Shown piece after piece: positions 56,567 through 64,000 of a stretch of 64,000 nt of DNA. The stretch lies in assembly GCF_036287235.1 (NCBI RefSeq), contig NZ_CP142850.1, forward strand, positions 894,001-958,000, read 5' to 3'. The position numbers and the translations under genes were made by a program. The notes beneath the pieces were generated by a model. The model worked only from the letters and a program-made list of their open reading frames with translations. It ran no database searches and was not told the origin of the DNA. This DNA comes from Exiguobacterium sp. 9-2. GTDB lineage: Bacteria; Bacillota; Bacilli; Exiguobacteriales; Exiguobacteriaceae. The stretch's first letter is position 1, and every line of letters starts with the position of its first letter.

Positions 56567-57583
56567 ATGAAAGAGACATTATTGAAATTAGCAGAAGCCA
56601 AACATTTACGATATGAAGAGATGCAACAGGCAGCACGCGAACTGTTTGCCGAAGATGTTACTGATAGCGAAATTGCCGCTTTTCTCGTCGCATTGAAAGC
56701 AAAAGGGGAGACTGCAGAAGAATTAGCCGGTCTCGCTTCGATCATGCGCGAAGTCGCGCTCGACATTCCAGTCACCGGTGATTTCATGGATAATTGCGGT
56801 ACAGGAGGCGACGGCTCGCAATCGTTCAACATCAGTACGACAGCCGCTTTCGTTCTAGCCGGTGCCGGCATGAAAGTCGCGAAGCACGGGAACCGGAGTG
56901 TCTCAAGTAAGACGGGGAGCGCTGATGTACTTGAAGCACTCGGAGTGTCACTCGATGCAACACCGGAACACTTAGTAGAGCAACTCGAGACGAACGGAAT
57001 CGCCTTCTTGTTTGCACAACGGATGCATCCGCGCGTCAAGCAAATCATGAAGGTCCGACGTGATTTACGGATTCCGACGATCTTTAACTTGATTGGTCCG
57101 TTGACGAATCCGGTCCCGCTCAAGACACAACTATTAGGAATTTACCGGGAGGATATGCTCGAGACGATGGCGTTGACACTGCACCGTCTCGGACGAAAGC
57201 GGGCGATCGTCTTGCACGGTGCGAACGGAATGGATGAAGCGTCCCTTGCCGGAACGAACCAACTCGTCTTACTCGACGAAGGCGAACTGATCCGCTTCAG
57301 TCTTCATCCGGAAGAAGTCGGACTAAAGACCGCACCGCTTGAAGCGATCCGCGGTGGAAGTGCACAAGAGAATGCGGCGATTTTACTGCAAGTCCTGAGT
57401 GGAGAGAATGGTGCTTATCGCGACACCGTTCTACTCAACGCTGGGATCGCTCTCTTTGCAGCAAATCGGGTGAAGACGATCGAAGAAGGAATCGCCTTAG
57501 CAACAGATAGCATCGACTCAGGACGAGCGATGGAACGATTGAACCAATTACGACAAATGACACGGGAGGAAGCAATCGGATGA
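56567..57583 (+). CDS. trpD: Anthranilate phosphoribosyltransferase
   Basis: 338 aa. [14 protein letters not shown] binds [25 protein letters not shown] and [13 protein letters not shown] are conserved. Second step of tryptophan synthesis. Four-base overlap with trpC. Confidence 0.96.
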   Translation: MKETLLKLAEAKHLRYEEMQQAARELFAEDVTDSEIAAFLVALKAKGETAEELAGLASIMREVALDIPVTGDFMDNCGTGGDGSQSFNISTTAAFVLAGAGMKVAKHGNRSVSSKTGSADVLEALGVSLDATPEHLVEQLETNGIAFLFAQRMHPRVKQIMKVRRDLRIPTIFNLIGPLTNPVPLKTQLLGIYREDMLETMALTLHRLGRKRAIVLHGANGMDEASLAGTNQLVLLDEGELIRFSLHPEEVGLKTAPLEAIRGGSAQENAAILLQVLSGENGAYRDTVLLNAGIALFAANRVKTIEEGIALATDSIDSGRAMERLNQLRQMTREEAIG

Positions 57584-58347
57584 ATATCTTAGATCGCATC
57601 ATCGAAACAAAACGGACGGAAGTCCTGCAATTAAAATTAACTGGCGTCGAACAGATCAGTCATGAAGCATTGAAGCCGTCGATCAAGCAACGACTATCGG
57701 GAACAGATTTATCCGTCATCGCGGAAATCAAACGAGCATCTCCATCAAAAGGTGCAATCGCACTCGATGTCGACGTCGTCGCTCAGGCAAAACAATATGA
57801 AGCGAGTGGGGCGACTGTCATCTCTGTCTTGACGGATGAGACATATTTTAAAGGATCGATGACCGATTTAGCGGCAGTCGCTGCAGCAGTCAACATTCCT
57901 GTCCTCTGTAAGGATTTCATGATTGACCGGATTCAGATTGACCGGGCAAAATCACATGGCGCACAGTTGATTCTCTTGATCGTTGCGGCCCTCGAGCAGG
58001 AGACGCTTGCTGACTTGTATACGTATGCTTACGCAGAAGGACTTGAGGTCTTAGTCGAAGTCCATGACGAAGAGGAATTACGCCGGGCAGAGGCGATCGG
58101 TGCACAAATCATCGGCATCAATAACCGGAACTTGAAGAAGTTCGAAGTCGATTTACAAACATCGATCGGATTACTAGAACAGCAACAACCGGACGTTCGT
58201 TACATTAGTGAGAGTGGCATCAAGACGGTCGAGGAAGCACAGCGATTACATGCTGCCGGTGCAGACGGGATCCTCGTCGGTGAGACATTGATGCGAGCAG
58301 ACGATCCACAAATCTTCATCCGAGAAGTGAGTGGCGTTCGCGTATGA
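57580..58347 (+). CDS. trpC: Indole-3-glycerol phosphate synthase
   Basis: 255 aa TIM barrel: [56 protein letters not shown]. Fourth step of the pathway. Overlaps trpF by 4 bases. Confidence 0.96.
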   Translation: MNILDRIIETKRTEVLQLKLTGVEQISHEALKPSIKQRLSGTDLSVIAEIKRASPSKGAIALDVDVVAQAKQYEASGATVISVLTDETYFKGSMTDLAAVAAAVNIPVLCKDFMIDRIQIDRAKSHGAQLILLIVAALEQETLADLYTYAYAEGLEVLVEVHDEEELRRAEAIGAQIIGINNRNLKKFEVDLQTSIGLLEQQQPDVRYISESGIKTVEEAQRLHAAGADGILVGETLMRADDPQIFIREVSGVRV

Positions 58348-58913
58348 CACGGATTAAGTTCTGTGGTCTCCGAGAAAGCGAACATGTCGAAGCGGCAGTT
58401 CGCTTAGCGGACTACATCGGCTTCGTCTTTGCTAAAAGTAAACGACAAGTCACGCTAGAAGAAGCAGCACGTCTTAGACGCGACATTCCGAGTACGGTCC
58501 AGGTCGTCGGGGTCTTCGTCTCCCCGACCTATCAACAGGTGATTGATGCGGTCGAACAGGTCGAACTGGATCTCGTTCAAATTCACGGGATCATCCCGGA
58601 TGGCAAGCTAAAGGTTCCCGTCATTCAAGCGATTCCCGTGACGGACATCACGGAAGTAGAGCAACAGACGGAGTATGTGCTCGTCGACGCACCGGTTGCT
58701 GGAAGTGGCGAGACATTCGACTGGTCACGAGACATTCAAGCTGAACGTCCACTGTTCATTGCCGGTGGCTTGACAGCTGAAAATGTAGGAGAAGCAATCA
58801 AACGATATCACCCGTTCGCTGTCGATGTCTCAAGTGGCATCGAAACGGATGGACAGAAAGATCCCATAAAAATGCAGGCATTCGCAGATGCCGTAAAGGA
58901 GAGAGAAGCATGA
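58344..58913 (+). CDS. trpF: Phosphoribosylanthranilate isomerase
   Basis: 189 aa TIM barrel, a little shorter than usual (about 200-210). RIKFCGLRE holds the catalytic Cys; [24 protein letters not shown] and VDVSSGIET (Asp) are present. Separate from trpC, as in other Bacillales. Overlaps trpB by 4 bases. Confidence 0.94.
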   Translation: MTRIKFCGLRESEHVEAAVRLADYIGFVFAKSKRQVTLEEAARLRRDIPSTVQVVGVFVSPTYQQVIDAVEQVELDLVQIHGIIPDGKLKVPVIQAIPVTDITEVEQQTEYVLVDAPVAGSGETFDWSRDIQAERPLFIAGGLTAENVGEAIKRYHPFAVDVSSGIETDGQKDPIKMQAFADAVKEREA

Positions 58914-60106
58914 GTTACGCACAACCGGATACACTCGGACAATACGGTAAATACGGAGGACGCTACATCCCGGAAACATTGATGCAGGCGGTGATTGAAC
59001 TCGAAGAAGCTTATGCAATAGTAAAAGAGGATCCAACATTTCAAGCGCGGATGGATGAATTGCTAAAAGAATACGTCGGACGTGATACACCACTTTACTT
59101 TGCCGAACATTTGACGCAAACGATTGGTGGCGCAAAGATCTATTTGAAACGAGAAGACTTGAACCATACCGGTGCCCATAAAATCAACAATACGATCGGT
59201 CAAGCGTTACTGGCTGAACGGATGGGGAAACGAAAAATCGTTGCTGAGACAGGTGCAGGACAACACGGTGTCGCGACAGCGACGGTCTGTGCCTTGCTCG
59301 ATCTCGAATGTGTCATCTTCATGGGCGAAGAGGACGTCCGTCGTCAAGAGTTGAACGTCTTCCGGATGGAGTTACTTGGAGCAACTGTCATCCCGGTCAC
59401 ACAAGGGAGTCGAACACTCAAAGATGCCGTCAATGAAGCACTCCGTTACTGGGTCAAACATGTCGAAGACACGCACTACTTGATGGGTTCTGTTCTCGGA
59501 CCACACCCATTCCCGCAACTCGTTCGTGATTTCCAAGCGGTCATCGGAAAAGAGACGCGACGCCAAATCATCGAAAAAGAAGGACGTCTGCCGGAGGCGA
59601 TCGTCGCTTGTGTTGGCGGTGGTAGTAATGCGATCGGCATGTTCCATCCGTTCATCGATGATACAGATGTAAAATTATACGGAATCGAAGCGGCGGGCAG
59701 CGGAATCGACACAGAGAAACACGCAGCGACGATGACAAAAGGAGAGGTTGGTGTCTTGCACGGATCGATGATGTATCTCTTACAGGATGCACACGGTCAA
59801 GTACAAGAAGCGCACTCGATCTCAGCAGGACTTGACTATCCGGGCGTCGGACCCGAGCATAGTTTGCTCAAAGATATCGGTCGTGTTCAGTATGAAGCGG
59901 TGACCGACGAACAAGCACTCGAAGCACTACAGCTGTTGAGCCGCAAGGAGGGAATCATCCCGGCACTCGAGTCGGCACACGCGATTGCCTATGCGACTCA
60001 ACTCGCTGCAGAGATGGACAAGGAAGAGATTCTCGTTATCTGCTTATCAGGACGTGGCGACAAAGATGTCGTTACTGTCAGAAACGCACTAAAGGGGGAA
60101 GAATGA
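58910..60106 (+). CDS. trpB: Tryptophan synthase beta subunit
   Basis: 398 aa PLP enzyme; [15 protein letters not shown] carries the PLP Lys, [13 protein letters not shown] the catalytic Glu, and [12 protein letters not shown] the phosphate-binding loop. Condenses indole with serine. Classic TrpB1 form. ATGA overlap with trpA. Confidence 0.97.
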   Translation: MSYAQPDTLGQYGKYGGRYIPETLMQAVIELEEAYAIVKEDPTFQARMDELLKEYVGRDTPLYFAEHLTQTIGGAKIYLKREDLNHTGAHKINNTIGQALLAERMGKRKIVAETGAGQHGVATATVCALLDLECVIFMGEEDVRRQELNVFRMELLGATVIPVTQGSRTLKDAVNEALRYWVKHVEDTHYLMGSVLGPHPFPQLVRDFQAVIGKETRRQIIEKEGRLPEAIVACVGGGSNAIGMFHPFIDDTDVKLYGIEAAGSGIDTEKHAATMTKGEVGVLHGSMMYLLQDAHGQVQEAHSISAGLDYPGVGPEHSLLKDIGRVQYEAVTDEQALEALQLLSRKEGIIPALESAHAIAYATQLAAEMDKEEILVICLSGRGDKDVVTVRNALKGEE

Positions 60107-60888
60107 TGCGATTAGAAACAGCGATTCGTAACGTTACAAGTAAGGGCGAAAAAGCCTTCATCCCGTACGTCATGGGGGGAGATGGAGGGATTGATCGCCT
60201 TCCGGAAATCTTAGCGTTTCTCGCTGAATCCGGAGCGACAGCGATTGAAGTCGGCGTTCCGTTTTCGGATCCCGTTGCTGACGGTCCAGTCATTCAAGAA
60301 GCGGGACTCCGGGCGCTAGAAGCGAACGTCGGACTGAAGGATGTTCTTGAGGTGGTTCGCGTTGCCCGTCAGACCGTCGATGTTCCAATCGTCTTGATGA
60401 CGTACTTAAACCCGATTTTCCGTTATGGATTAACAGCGTTTTTAGCGACATGTCGCGAAGTCGGGGTTGACGGATTGATCATTCCTGATTTACCACTTGA
60501 ACAGAGTGAACAGTTCTTCGAACGAGAGGACAAGTCGGATATCGCGCTCGTTCAACTCGTCTCCTTGACGAGTCCAATGGAACGGATTCAAAAGATTGCC
60601 GATAAAAGCGAAGGGTTCCTTTATGCCGTTACGGTCAATGGGACGACTGGCGGACAGACGACGTTTGATACGGCGCTTGAAGAACATTTAGCAAATGTCG
60701 CAGCCCATAGCCCGGTACCGGTACTTGCCGGGTTCGGAATCAGTACACCGGAACACGTCAAACAGTTGAGTCGACCAGTCGCGGGTGTCATCGTCGGCAG
60801 TAAGATCGTCGACTTACTCCATCAAAACGATCGAGAAACGATTCAACAGTTGATGGCAGCACGGCTTGCGGCAACGCCGTCACATTAA
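60103..60888 (+). CDS. trpA: Tryptophan synthase alpha subunit
   Basis: 261 aa TIM barrel: [29 protein letters not shown] (catalytic Glu), [11 protein letters not shown] (catalytic Asp), VTVNGTTGG. Releases indole from indoleglycerol phosphate to TrpB. Two Met in tandem at the start; AAAGGGGGAAG precedes. Last gene of the operon. Confidence 0.96.
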   Translation: MMRLETAIRNVTSKGEKAFIPYVMGGDGGIDRLPEILAFLAESGATAIEVGVPFSDPVADGPVIQEAGLRALEANVGLKDVLEVVRVARQTVDVPIVLMTYLNPIFRYGLTAFLATCREVGVDGLIIPDLPLEQSEQFFEREDKSDIALVQLVSLTSPMERIQKIADKSEGFLYAVTVNGTTGGQTTFDTALEEHLANVAAHSPVPVLAGFGISTPEHVKQLSRPVAGVIVGSKIVDLLHQNDRETIQQLMAARLAATPSH

Positions 60889-60890
60889 TG

Positions 60891-60928
60891 AAAAAGAGCA
60901 GATGATCATACGATCATCCGCTCTTTTT
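60891..60928. terminator. Terminator between trpA and the minus-strand GNAT gene
   Basis: AAAAAGAGC..GATGATC/GATCATC..GCTCTTTTT, symmetric A and T runs, shared by convergent genes. Confidence 0.93.
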
Positions 60929-60938
60929 CGTATAGATG

Positions 60939-61409
60939 TCACTTTTGAACGAGTGACTTCTGCAAGTTCGTATACAGCGGTTCGAATCCGAGTTCTTCAT
61001 AAAACGTTGCGGCCCGGTCGTTGACGGTCCAGACATTCAAGCGAACAGCATCCACCTTTTGCTCGAGTGCGAGTTCTTCTGCCACCTGCATCAACTGGCG
61101 ACCGATTCCTGATGAACGATGGGAAAAGGTGACACCGACGTCAGTGATGTTCAAGATTCGGACAGGCGTAAACCGGTCGGGTGCCGGTGCCGTCCACTTG
61201 CCAAACAAGTAACCAATGAGTGTTTCTCCATCGAGCACTGTCAGACAGAGGTGTTGTTCTGCTTCTATCATCTGACTTAAAGACTCTAGCGTGTATGGTG
61301 TCGTTACATCTGGGTGAAAGTGAGGCGACAACCGCTTGTGATGCGCGAATGTCTCTGCCGTCAGTGTAAGCAGGGCAGGGAGGTCTGAAGTACAGCTAGT
61401 GCGGATCAT
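60939..61409 (-). CDS. GNAT family N-acetyltransferase
   Basis: 156 aa. VGVTFSHRSSGIGRQLMQVAEELA is acetyl-CoA motif A, and RAATFYEELGFEPLY motif B. Start at MIRTSCTS, 19 bases after the PBP stop; GGAG is 13 bases upstream, rather distant, so a TTG one codon earlier is also possible. Likely co-transcribed with the PBP gene. Substrate unknown. Confidence 0.86.
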   Translation of the reverse strand: MIRTSCTSDLPALLTLTAETFAHHKRLSPHFHPDVTTPYTLESLSQMIEAEQHLCLTVLDGETLIGYLFGKWTAPAPDRFTPVRILNITDVGVTFSHRSSGIGRQLMQVAEELALEQKVDAVRLNVWTVNDRAATFYEELGFEPLYTNLQKSLVQK

Positions 61410-61428
61410 CAAGAAGCGATCACTCCGA

Positions 61429-63402
61429 TCATCGATTTTGTTTGAGTACTTCGGCGACAAGTCCCGACACGTACGGACTGCCACGATCTTCTTTTTCGAC
61501 TGACTCGATCATGATGGCAACGAGAAGATCTTTTTTGTCGTTGTCGTATCCAACGAAGAAGCCATTCTCTTTGCCGTCGGTTTCGCCTGCCTTTTTCAAT
61601 TCTGCCGTACCTGTCTTACCGGCAACATCGACTTCTTTGATATCAGCCGGAAGCGTATAACCGTTATGAACGACATCATACAAATCATCGCGGATCATCT
61701 TCGCGTCGTCTGCGTCGAGTAAATCCTTCTTAAAGACTTGCTTCGTTTTTTCCTCTTGTAAGAGTGTCGGACGATAGATTGTTCCATCCGTCAGGAAAAT
61801 TTCATACATCGATGCTAAGTGTAGAATATTCGTCAACATCTGACCTTGTCCGTAAGACGTGTCCATCAGCTGTCCATCAGAAGAAATCGTGCCGTCGTTT
61901 GAGATCTGTGAGGCACGTAATGGATACGTGAACGGTAGCTTTTCACCGTATCCGAGCGCTTCAAGACCAGACGTAAATGCTTTCGTTCCGACTTGTTCGA
62001 GTGTCGAACGGGCGAAATAGATGTTGTCGGAATAGACGAGCGCATTATGCAGATTGACCGGGGCCGGTGTCTCATGAATGCGGGTGACGTTAAAACCATC
62101 GATCTTATTTTTCAGCCCATTGATTGTGTAGGCTTTTTCCGGGTCGAGCGTTTCGCTCTTTAATCCGACAGCAGCCGTCAATGGTTTTTGAGTCGAACCG
62201 GGTGCGAAGGCACTTGTGAATCGGTTCAATAATGGCTGGTCCGGGTCCTGCGTCAGTTCATCGAGTCGTGCTTGTGAGATTCCTGACATGAATTCAGAAG
62301 GGTCAAAGCCAGGAGAGCTGAGTAAGACACGGGTCTCGCCGGTCCGCGGATCAATCGCTGATGCTGTTCCGGGATCATCCTGCATCGTTTCATAAGTCTT
62401 TTTTTGAAGAGTGGCATCAATTGTCAACGCAATATCTTCGCCATCCGTCGGTTTCGTTTCGGCAACAGTAACGTTTGAGCCGTCTTTTTTCTGTAAAGTG
62501 ATTGTCGCACCGGCTTTACCACGTAAGCGCTCATCGAGTACTTGTTCAAGTCCACGTTTCCCGACTTGCTCGCCAGCTTGGATTTGATTTTTTGATTGTT
62601 TAATCTCGTCTGCTGTCGCTGAACCGATATATCCAATCAAATGAGAGGTTGCTTTACCAAGTGGATACGTTCGGACTTCCGTTTCTTGGACACTGATTCC
62701 AGGAATGTCACGCAATTTTTCAACCATTGCTTCGTCGGTCATCGTTTTGAGCGGAACGAACTGTCCATCTTTGACCCAACTTGCCTTTAAGGAATCTTCG
62801 ACTGAAGAGGTCGGGCGGTCGAGCAATTCGGCAACTTTCTCGATGTCTTTTAATTGTCCGGCTGTCGCGCCGACAGCAAATCCTTTTCCAGAGGTTGCGA
62901 GCGGTTTCTCATTCGAATCGAGTAAATCACCACGTTTGCCTTCAACGGTTTGAAGCTGGACTTTGTCATCCTTTTTAAAATCCTTTAGAACGAACGAAGA
63001 GTCCCAGTCAATGAACCAGTTTTCGGTCTTACCTTGTTTCTCAAATGTCAGTGGAACTTGTTTATCGTAGGCAACGGTTCCTGCAACCGTATCAAAGGAA
63101 ATCTGCACGGGAAGGGACGCTTTTTCGTCATCCGTTGCTTCTTCCGCTTTCTTTCGTTCGACGGATAACTTTTGAATATCAAGTGATTTCGACAATTGTT
63201 TCGTTCGCTCGATGAATTCTTTTTTACCGTATTCTTTTTTAGTAGCTGTACTCGCGTACGTATACATTTTATCGTAGTCTTGTTTCTCCCAAAGTTTGAT
63301 ATAGGCATCAAGACGTTCTTCAGGTGTCGGTTGATCTTGGCAACCGGCAAGCAGAGTCACTCCGAAAGATGCCGATAGAATCAAGGGAATGGTTCGTTTC
63401 AT
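61429..63402 (-). CDS. MecA_N-type penicillin-binding protein (class B transpeptidase lipoprotein, PbpC-like)
   Basis: 657 aa. Signal with lipobox LLAGC (Cys21), MecA_N/NTF2-like domain (about 25-140), PBP dimer region (about 150-310), transpeptidase domain: Ser403-x-x-Lys406 (STQK), SDN at 458-460, KTG at 596-598. Cross-links peptidoglycan outside the membrane. Domain order is that of B. subtilis PBP3/PbpC and S. aureus PBP2a. The MecA-like layout alone does not show beta-lactam resistance. Confidence 0.92.
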   Translation of the reverse strand: MKRTIPLILSASFGVTLLAGCQDQPTPEERLDAYIKLWEKQDYDKMYTYASTATKKEYGKKEFIERTKQLSKSLDIQKLSVERKKAEEATDDEKASLPVQISFDTVAGTVAYDKQVPLTFEKQGKTENWFIDWDSSFVLKDFKKDDKVQLQTVEGKRGDLLDSNEKPLATSGKGFAVGATAGQLKDIEKVAELLDRPTSSVEDSLKASWVKDGQFVPLKTMTDEAMVEKLRDIPGISVQETEVRTYPLGKATSHLIGYIGSATADEIKQSKNQIQAGEQVGKRGLEQVLDERLRGKAGATITLQKKDGSNVTVAETKPTDGEDIALTIDATLQKKTYETMQDDPGTASAIDPRTGETRVLLSSPGFDPSEFMSGISQARLDELTQDPDQPLLNRFTSAFAPGSTQKPLTAAVGLKSETLDPEKAYTINGLKNKIDGFNVTRIHETPAPVNLHNALVYSDNIYFARSTLEQVGTKAFTSGLEALGYGEKLPFTYPLRASQISNDGTISSDGQLMDTSYGQGQMLTNILHLASMYEIFLTDGTIYRPTLLQEEKTKQVFKKDLLDADDAKMIRDDLYDVVHNGYTLPADIKEVDVAGKTGTAELKKAGETDGKENGFFVGYDNDKKDLLVAIMIESVEKEDRGSPYVSGLVAEVLKQNR

Positions 63403-63474
63403 ATGATTCGCCTCCTATATGCATGAGAGCCATGAATATACCGTACCACTCCTGTCAGAAGATTTCATCTGAAA

Positions 63475-63508
63475 CAAAAAACCGGACTTCTCAAGATGAG
63501 AAGTCCGG
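63475..63508 (-). terminator. Terminator of the M23 peptidase gene
   Basis: CCGGACTTCTC/GAGAAGTCCGG, 11 perfect pairs; on the minus strand it is followed by TTTTTTG. Confidence 0.92.
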
Positions 63509-63518
63509 CGAATCTGAT

Positions 63519-64000
63519 TCAGTTGAAGTAATTGAGGGGATTAACGCTGTTTGCTGCAGACGTTCCACTGTAGACGTAAGAGCCGCGGTGCATTTCAAAA
63601 TGCAAGTGAGCACCAAAGGCATTTCCTGTCGCGCCGACTGTCCCGATTTTTGTTCCTTTAGCAATCGTTTGTCCAACAGAAACAGCACGGCTGTTCATAT
63701 GTGCGTAAACTGTCGTGTACTGGATGCCGTTAACCGTATGCGTCATCATGACATGATTACCGTATGCACCGTAGTAACGAGACGTGATGACCTTTCCAGC
63801 AGCTGAAGCATAGATGGGTGTACCCGTCGGAGCACCGATATCAATACCATTGTGGAACGTGTAACCATAAACACCGCTTGCCGCACCGTATCCTTGTGTG
63901 ATCGGACCGCTTGCTGGACGCGAGAAACCAGTCGTTGCTTTTGTTGAAGTCGTCGTACTGTACTTTTTAACATATGTAGAAGAAACGTAGCGTGATGCGC
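63519..64000 (-). CDS. M23 family peptidoglycan endopeptidase (5' end outside window)
   Basis: Partial: the C-terminal 160 residues on the minus strand, frame open to the window edge. LytM-type zinc peptidase domain with HNGIDIG (His, Asp), the metal-site YAHM (His) and HLHFEMHRG (catalytic and metal His). A Ser/Thr/Lys-rich linker precedes it (residues near the window edge), probably joining N-terminal domains not visible. Cleaves peptide cross-bridges of the cell wall outside the cell. Confidence 0.9.
   Translation of the reverse strand, partial: ASRYVSSTYVKKYSTTTSTKATTGFSRPASGPITQGYGAASGVYGYTFHNGIDIGAPTGTPIYASAAGKVITSRYYGAYGNHVMMTHTVNGIQYTTVYAHMNSRAVSVGQTIAKGTKIGTVGATGNAFGAHLHFEMHRGSYVYSGTSAANSVNPLNYFN

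Noticed and set aside
56512-57123. 203-codon minus-strand frame inside trpD
   Set aside because: Antisense shadow of a complete trpD; low-complexity Ser/Ala composition.
61429-63402. Beta-lactam resistance gene (mecA-like)
   Set aside because: Domain order is shared by ordinary PbpC-type PBPs; nothing in the sequence shows low-affinity binding or a mec regulatory locus.
1-64000. CRISPR arrays, prophage, insertion sequences, tRNA or rRNA genes
   Set aside because: Looked for repeats with spacers, transposase motifs and tRNA cloverleaf ends; none was convincing.

Overview
This window reads as a low-to-moderate GC Bacillales chromosome, most likely Exiguobacterium. Gene order follows the Bacillus subtilis yqg-yqh-yqi region closely (pst, rpmG-yqgN, yqgQ-glcK, ltaS, yqgW-yqgX-yqgY-mgsR, comG, gcv, lipM-mntR, yqhP-yqhQ, aroQ-efp, acc-nusB-folD-xse-ispA-dxs-tlyA-argR-recN-spo0A, bkd). 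The sporulation blocks that sit in this stretch in Bacillus are missing: no spoIIIA operon between efp and accB, and no spoIVB between recN and spo0A. Proteins are strongly Bacillus-like. No tRNA, rRNA, insertion sequence, prophage or CRISPR array was seen; this is core chromosome with high coding density. The genus call is inferred from synteny and the asporogenous pattern, not from a database search.

Layout. 1-3.1 kb: phosphate uptake (pstC partial, pstA, pstB, phoU). 3.2-6.1 kb: a DUF4912 gene and a GH57 glucan branching enzyme carrying a remnant of a GT4 glycosyltransferase. 6.2-12 kb: rpmG, 5-formyl-THF cyclo-ligase, DUF92, ldh, GNAT, M42 peptidase, yqgQ, glcK. 12.2-16.2 kb: ltaS, DUF2759, metallo-hydrolase, DUF2626, mgsR. 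16.2-20.5 kb: comGA-GG running into aroK and a small coiled-coil protein. 20.7-27.1 kb: glycine cleavage genes, rhodanese, lipM, mntR and a phosphoribosyltransferase. 27.2-36.6 kb: yqhP and yqhQ (minus strand), aroQ, pepP-like, efp, accBC, nusB, folD, xseAB, ispA. 36.7-42.5 kb: dxs, tlyA, argR, recN, spo0A.

42.6-44.3 kb holds the most unusual element: about 550 nt with no gene on its strand, an extended -10 promoter at one end, a terminator at the other, and many clear hairpins between. It looks like a large ornate non-coding RNA; OLE RNA is the leading hypothesis. 44.3-53.9 kb is the branched-chain keto acid dehydrogenase cluster (bkdR, ptb, bcd, buk, lpdV, bkdAA, bkdAB, bkdB), with a textbook sigma-54 promoter upstream of ptb. 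54.0-60.9 kb is a complete trpEGDCFBA operon behind two tandem tryptophan T-boxes. The right end carries, on the minus strand, a GNAT gene, a MecA_N-type lipoprotein PBP and a partial M23 endopeptidase.

Several modules are metabolically linked. GcvT/PA/PB and BkdB need the lipoyl groups supplied through LipM. Leucine dehydrogenase, Ptb, Buk and the Bkd complex turn branched-chain amino acids into branched acyl-CoA primers for membrane lipids, and AccBC supplies malonyl-CoA to the same pathway. IspA and Dxs belong to isoprenoid synthesis.
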